Both the position numbers and the translations under genes were made by a program. Under the pieces are notes generated by a model. The model saw only the letters and a program-made list of their open reading frames with translations, was not told the DNA's origin and did not search any database. DNA of 64,000 nt. Origin: SVTX01 sp045542075. GTDB lineage: Bacteria > Bacillota > Clostridia > Oscillospirales > CAG-272. Shown piece by piece: positions 60,465 through 64,000 of this stretch. The stretch spans positions 1 to 64,000 of the forward strand of contig JAZQKI010000023.1 in assembly GCA_045542075.1 (NCBI GenBank). The letters are read 5' to 3'. The first letter of the stretch is position 1; each line of letters opens with the position of its first letter.

Positions 60465-63400
60465 TTATTCTGTAAAGGTTATAGAGTAATCAAAGCTTCC
60501 GTCAGCTCCCACGGGAACAAACGCAAATCTTACGTCATACTCGTCAGCCGAATAGCCGAGAGCTGTCGCAAGCTGCTCTACCTCGCTCTTGCTGAACACC
60601 TTTGCTCTGAGCGTATCATGCTCTGTGACGGTAACGTTATCAAGAATGATCTCGTCATTTCCGTCCTCGCCGGGTGTATGGAGGATAAGGCTTACGTAAT
60701 ACATAAACTCGACGTCATTATTTACGTAATAGCCAACGACGTAATTCTCTCCGTTGCCGTAATCGTCCGAGAAATCCTCGAAAATTATGTCGCCATTCGC
60801 GCCGTTCGCGTTCTCAAGACCGCATTCGCTGCAGCAGTATCCTTCGCCGTCACTATTGCCATACCAATAATGTCCGTGCGCAGAGTAAGTGCCTTGATAC
60901 AAGGTCATTTCACAGAAGTCACAATACTCGTAATACGATCCATTCTGAGTGCAGGTGGGATACTTGGTCGTGTTGATGTGCGAGCCTACGTGATTTTCCT
61001 CGGTCTTCGTGCTGCTTTCACCGCTGCTGTGCTTGTAATTCGTGGTTTTGGTGCAACCGCCCGAGAATTTATACGTGTAATCGTACCTGTACCACGTTCC
61101 GTCGGAGTGGTTTATGCTGTACTCATATATCTTAAATCTGTAATCCTTATAATACGTATATGCGTATTCACGTCCGCTGTTTTCTCCGTCGGAGTTTCTG
61201 TAGGTCTCGACCATCTTATATCCCTCAGAGCCGAAGCTTGCCGTATAAGTGCTGCGAGTATAAAGATTTTCGTACCAGGATTCGCTTCCGTCGGCGTTGA
61301 TATATTTGACGTACTCTCTGGAATTATAGCGATTTCCGTTGTAACTTGAATACTCGTATATCTCGTTTCTGTACTTGCGTCTTCCGTCCTCAAGCTTATT
61401 GATCGCGATTATCTCACTCTTTGCGGTATATCCATCAGCGTCGTAATAATCTATGGAGCTGTAGCTGCTGCCACAGTCGGAGCAATAATACTCGGTACCC
61501 CAGGCTGTGTCTTCCTCTATATTGGTGACCGTGTAATTGTGATAAGCTGCGCTTCCCGTCTTATAGGTAATCTCATATGCACACTTACCCGTCTCCTCGT
61601 TATAGCCAAACTGCCATGTCACGTATCTGTCCGCACGGCATTCTCCCGGAACAGCAAGCCAGTATATAGCAGTTCTTATCTTGTATGCGCACTGCTCGGG
61701 GTCAGTCACCGCGCAGGTGTAGACAGTGGCGGTGTAACCAAAGTAATTTGTGCCCGACGCGGTATATTGGTTTTCATTTATATAACCGTCGATCCACATA
61801 TCGCACCAATTGGAATCAAACTCACAAAGCACGTCGTCGTGTATATCGACCGATTTGTTCTCTCCGCAAACACAGCTGTAATGATAAGCATATCCGCCGC
61901 ATACGCTGCCGTACTTGGACAGATCTATGGTTTCAACCAGGAGCGAGGTGTGCCAGCTGTACTGCTGCTCGTAGGAATGTCCGCAGTCGCGACAGGTGTA
62001 CGTGATTATAACTCCGTCATCGCAGGACTTTGCTCCGTCCACAAGCTTGCCAGTCGCCTTATAGTCGTGCGCCTCCCATGATTTATGGCTCTCAATGGGC
62101 TCAAGAGCACCGCCGTTTGCCGATACGACGTAGGTTGAATACTGTGTTGTCGTACAGGTCTTGGAATCTCTTTCCTCATAGTAGGAGTGCTGAATTCTGA
62201 GCCCGCACTTATCACAGGACGCCACAGAAACGTGAACGAGTCTTCCGTAATCGTCGAAATATTCGTTGTCCGTATATTTGCATGAGCACATACCGTACAT
62301 ATCGTAATATACGTTCTGCTCATATCCGCAAGGACATGAATACTTCTCAATATATCCGCCGCAGGCTCCGATGTCCTCAAGATTGTGATATTCTACTAAG
62401 AAGGTATTGTGCCAGTTCATTTCCTCGTTGTAGGAATATCCGCAATCACGGCATGTATACGTCACAGTATAGCCGTCCTCACAGGATTTGCCGTGCATAT
62501 CAAAGTCGTACTTGTAGTTATGCTCCTTGTCAGTGGAGTAAACGTACTCATAGTCCTCTATAAGCACTGTATCGCCAACCTTTACAGTGTAGCTTCTGTA
62601 GCGGATAACGTCGCATCCCTCCTTGACGGAATAGCTTTCGCGTATCATCCTGAATTCACACTTATTGCAGGTAAATGTTCTTATTTCATGCTCGATGCCG
62701 TTTTCGTCGGTAATATACTCCGTTGTATAGGAGTAATCACACTTCATGCTGTCATCAAAGCTCTTGTTCTTGCCGCAGGCACATTCTTCAATACGAACGT
62801 ATCCGCCGCAAGCGCCATACTCGGAAAGCTCAAATCTGTACTTTTCATACAGGTAGTGGTCATACTCCTCATATTCCTTTGAATATCCGCAGTCGCGGCA
62901 TGTATACGTGACGAGATATCCCTCCTCGCAGGACTTTCCGTACAGCATGAAGGAATAGCTGTAGTTGTGATCTTCCCATTCGCTGTACTTATGCTTATAG
63001 TTGGAAATTACGGTCTGATCACCGACCTTTATCGTGTAGACGTAATATCTGACCTCGAGGCATCCCTCCTTAACTGTGTAGGAATCGCTGGTCATAACAA
63101 GACCGCAGTCCTCACAGGTCATAGTTCTGATGCTGTGCCAGATTCCGTTTGCGTCCTCAACATCCTCATAGGTCGATGTATAATTGCAATCTATATCGTA
63201 TTGGAAGGATTGTCTCTGTCCACAAGGGCAGTTATATATTTCTACGTAGCCGCCGCATGCACCGAAAGCTGAAAGATCATATTTTTCTTTGAGATAAGTC
63301 TCATGCCAGCTTCTCTCCTCATCGTAGGAGTGTCCGCAGTCCTTACATACGGCGTGAACTGTATATCCGTCCTCACAAGACTTGCCGTTCATATCATAGG

Positions 63401-64000
63401 TGAACGAATAATTATGGCTTTGCTGCGAACGGAAGATAACGTTATCCTCGAATATTACTGTCTCTCCGTTTACGGAAACTCTTATATTTCCGTAAAGGTA
63501 TTCCATACAACCGGTCCTTGTATTGTAGTTGTCGGTTTCAATCTTTATTCCGCAGATTGAGCATGTGAATGTCTGTACTGTGTGCTCTATTCCGTTGCCG
63601 TCGGTATAATAGGTTGTTGTTTGCTCCTGTTTACAATCCAGGCTTCTCTCAATATAGCCTTCCTTGCCACAGGGACACTTATATATGCGGATACGTCCGC
63701 CGCACACGTCGTATTCGGAAAGGTCATATTCCTTAATGAGAACTTCCTTGTGGTCATATCCTTCGTAGCTGCTGTTTTCACCGCATTCACGGCAGGTCAT
63801 GTAAACGGTATAGCCCTCCGAACAGTCGGTTCCCTTAAGCTCGAATGAATACTCATAATCATGAGACATCCACCAGCTGTTGCGTAATTTGAGTCCGGAT
63901 ATGACCGTCTTGCCGTTCATTGTCGCACTGACTATCTCGCAATTATATCTGTAGCAGCCGTCCTTTTCGGTGTAGCGGTCTCTTGTAAGCTCGAATCCAC
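60465..64000 (-). CDS. Giant Cys-rich tandem-repeat protein (partial, N-terminus beyond window)
   Basis: At least 1178 residues; the frame stays open through the right edge, so the internal Met at 63920 is not the start. Most of the visible part is tandem 149-residue repeats, each with about ten cysteines: CEDGYTV, CRDCG, GACGGY, CPCG, then CxxCG and EGC. Anchor cysteines at residues 33, 182, 331, 480 and 633 (counted from that Met) are spaced 149, 149, 149 and 153. A Tyr-rich stretch, a HxxxTxCTxxGSxxYCxxC unit and a C-terminal beta domain (last 100 residues) follow. Clustered zinc or disulfide sites on an exported surface protein are likely; function unknown. Confidence 0.85.
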   Translation of the reverse strand, partial: GFELTRDRYTEKDGCYRYNCEIVSATMNGKTVISGLKLRNSWWMSHDYEYSFELKGTDCSEGYTVYMTCRECGENSSYEGYDHKEVLIKEYDLSEYDVCGGRIRIYKCPCGKEGYIERSLDCKQEQTTTYYTDGNGIEHTVQTFTCSICGIKIETDNYNTRTGCMEYLYGNIRVSVNGETVIFEDNVIFRSQQSHNYSFTYDMNGKSCEDGYTVHAVCKDCGHSYDEERSWHETYLKEKYDLSAFGACGGYVEIYNCPCGQRQSFQYDIDCNYTSTYEDVEDANGIWHSIRTMTCEDCGLVMTSDSYTVKEGCLEVRYYVYTIKVGDQTVISNYKHKYSEWEDHNYSYSFMLYGKSCEEGYLVTYTCRDCGYSKEYEEYDHYLYEKYRFELSEYGACGGYVRIEECACGKNKSFDDSMKCDYSYTTEYITDENGIEHEIRTFTCNKCEFRMIRESYSVKEGCDVIRYRSYTVKVGDTVLIEDYEYVYSTDKEHNYKYDFDMHGKSCEDGYTVTYTCRDCGYSYNEEMNWHNTFLVEYHNLEDIGACGGYIEKYSCPCGYEQNVYYDMYGMCSCKYTDNEYFDDYGRLVHVSVASCDKCGLRIQHSYYEERDSKTCTTTQYSTYVVSANGGALEPIESHKSWEAHDYKATGKLVDGAKSCDDGVIITYTCRDCGHSYEQQYSWHTSLLVETIDLSKYGSVCGGYAYHYSCVCGENKSVDIHDDVLCEFDSNWCDMWIDGYINENQYTASGTNYFGYTATVYTCAVTDPEQCAYKIRTAIYWLAVPGECRADRYVTWQFGYNEETGKCAYEITYKTGSAAYHNYTVTNIEEDTAWGTEYYCSDCGSSYSSIDYYDADGYTAKSEIIAINKLEDGRRKYRNEIYEYSSYNGNRYNSREYVKYINADGSESWYENLYTRSTYTASFGSEGYKMVETYRNSDGENSGREYAYTYYKDYRFKIYEYSINHSDGTWYRYDYTYKFSGGCTKTTNYKHSSGESSTKTEENHVGSHINTTKYPTCTQNGSYYEYCDFCEMTLYQGTYSAHGHYWYGNSDGEGYCCSECGLENANGANGDIIFEDFSDDYGNGENYVVGYYVNNDVEFMYYVSLILHTPGEDGNDEIILDNVTVTEHDTLRAKVFSKSEVEQLATALGYSADEYDVRFAFVPVGADGSFDYSITFTE
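61900..64000 (-). repeat. Tandem 447-bp repeat array inside the Cys-rich gene
   Basis: Five units are visible, with anchor-cysteine codons at 63824, 63377, 62930, 62483 and 62024: three steps of exactly 447 bp and one of 459. The array runs on past the right edge. Units differ at the DNA level while keeping cysteines, so the array is old and under selection. Confidence 0.85.

Noticed and set aside
60423..63848. Several long forward-strand frames opposite the Cys-rich repeat gene
   Set aside because: They arise from the repeat composition of the reverse gene and follow its 447-bp period; no RBS or family match.
1..64000. CRISPR array, transposase or phage genes
   Set aside because: No regularly spaced short direct repeats, no cas genes, and no transposase, integrase or phage structural signatures on either strand.

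Overview
The window comes from a spore-forming Firmicute of the class Clostridia, probably a gut lineage. It carries spoIIR, spoIIE and a very short spoVM-like gene, and the usual clostridial block yicC-remA-rpoZ-priA-def-fmt-rsmB-rlmN-rsgA-thiN-spoVM. It also has type III glutamine synthetase, a tetrahydrofolate riboswitch and strong TTGACA-N17-TATAAT promoters. I cannot name the species. Nothing looks like a phage, IS element or CRISPR array.

Layout. 1-349 is structured non-coding DNA. 410-3345 is ilvA-ridA-antiporter. 3402-7722 holds two early sporulation genes, spoIIR and spoIIE, each with a sporulation-type promoter, separated by a divergent SLOG-fold gene. 7822-9912 is glnN. 10041-12898 is an overlapping operon of a phosphoesterase lipoprotein, a membrane protein and birA. 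12905-14953 is a folate unit: promoter, THF riboswitch, RBS-masking hairpin and one ORF joining the folate importer FolT to folylpolyglutamate synthase FolC. 14995-17694 is a DHHW/MBOAT surface-acylation pair. 17906-20959 holds proA, yfcE, efp and a small acidic zinc-ribbon protein. 21166-25803 encodes a 1545-residue helical surface lipoprotein.

26069-38991 is a reverse-strand, roughly 13-kb translation/transcription housekeeping block ending in spoVM and ygiQ. It lacks gmk, and a kinase-less PASTA protein sits where prpC-prkC is expected. 39169-42021 is a second reverse operon (sugar isomerase-like, cysS, gtrA). 42366-47595 holds serC-serA, nagB and the K+ uptake pair trkH-trkA. 47628-53167 mixes single genes: acyl-ACP thioesterase, fba, mazF, a cohesin-like membrane protein, a small lipoprotein, an SDR and a radical SAM protein. 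53244-54248 is a GMP synthase that lacks its glutaminase half.

54514-57400 is an A+T-richer islet beside a poorly paired tRNA-Trp whose last 24 nt are duplicated downstream. It holds a lipoprotein and two small membrane proteins of unknown function. 57493-60380 carries a P-loop kinase and a GH2 glycosidase. 60465 to the right edge is the C-terminal part of a giant cysteine-rich protein built from exact 149-residue tandem repeats.

Most worth a second look: the unlisted spoVM gene, the FolT-FolC fusion under a THF riboswitch, the 149-residue Cys repeat protein, the kinase-less PASTA protein, the split-type GMP synthase, the degenerate RsgA G4 motif, the tRNA-Trp islet, and a dispersed hairpin family between operons.
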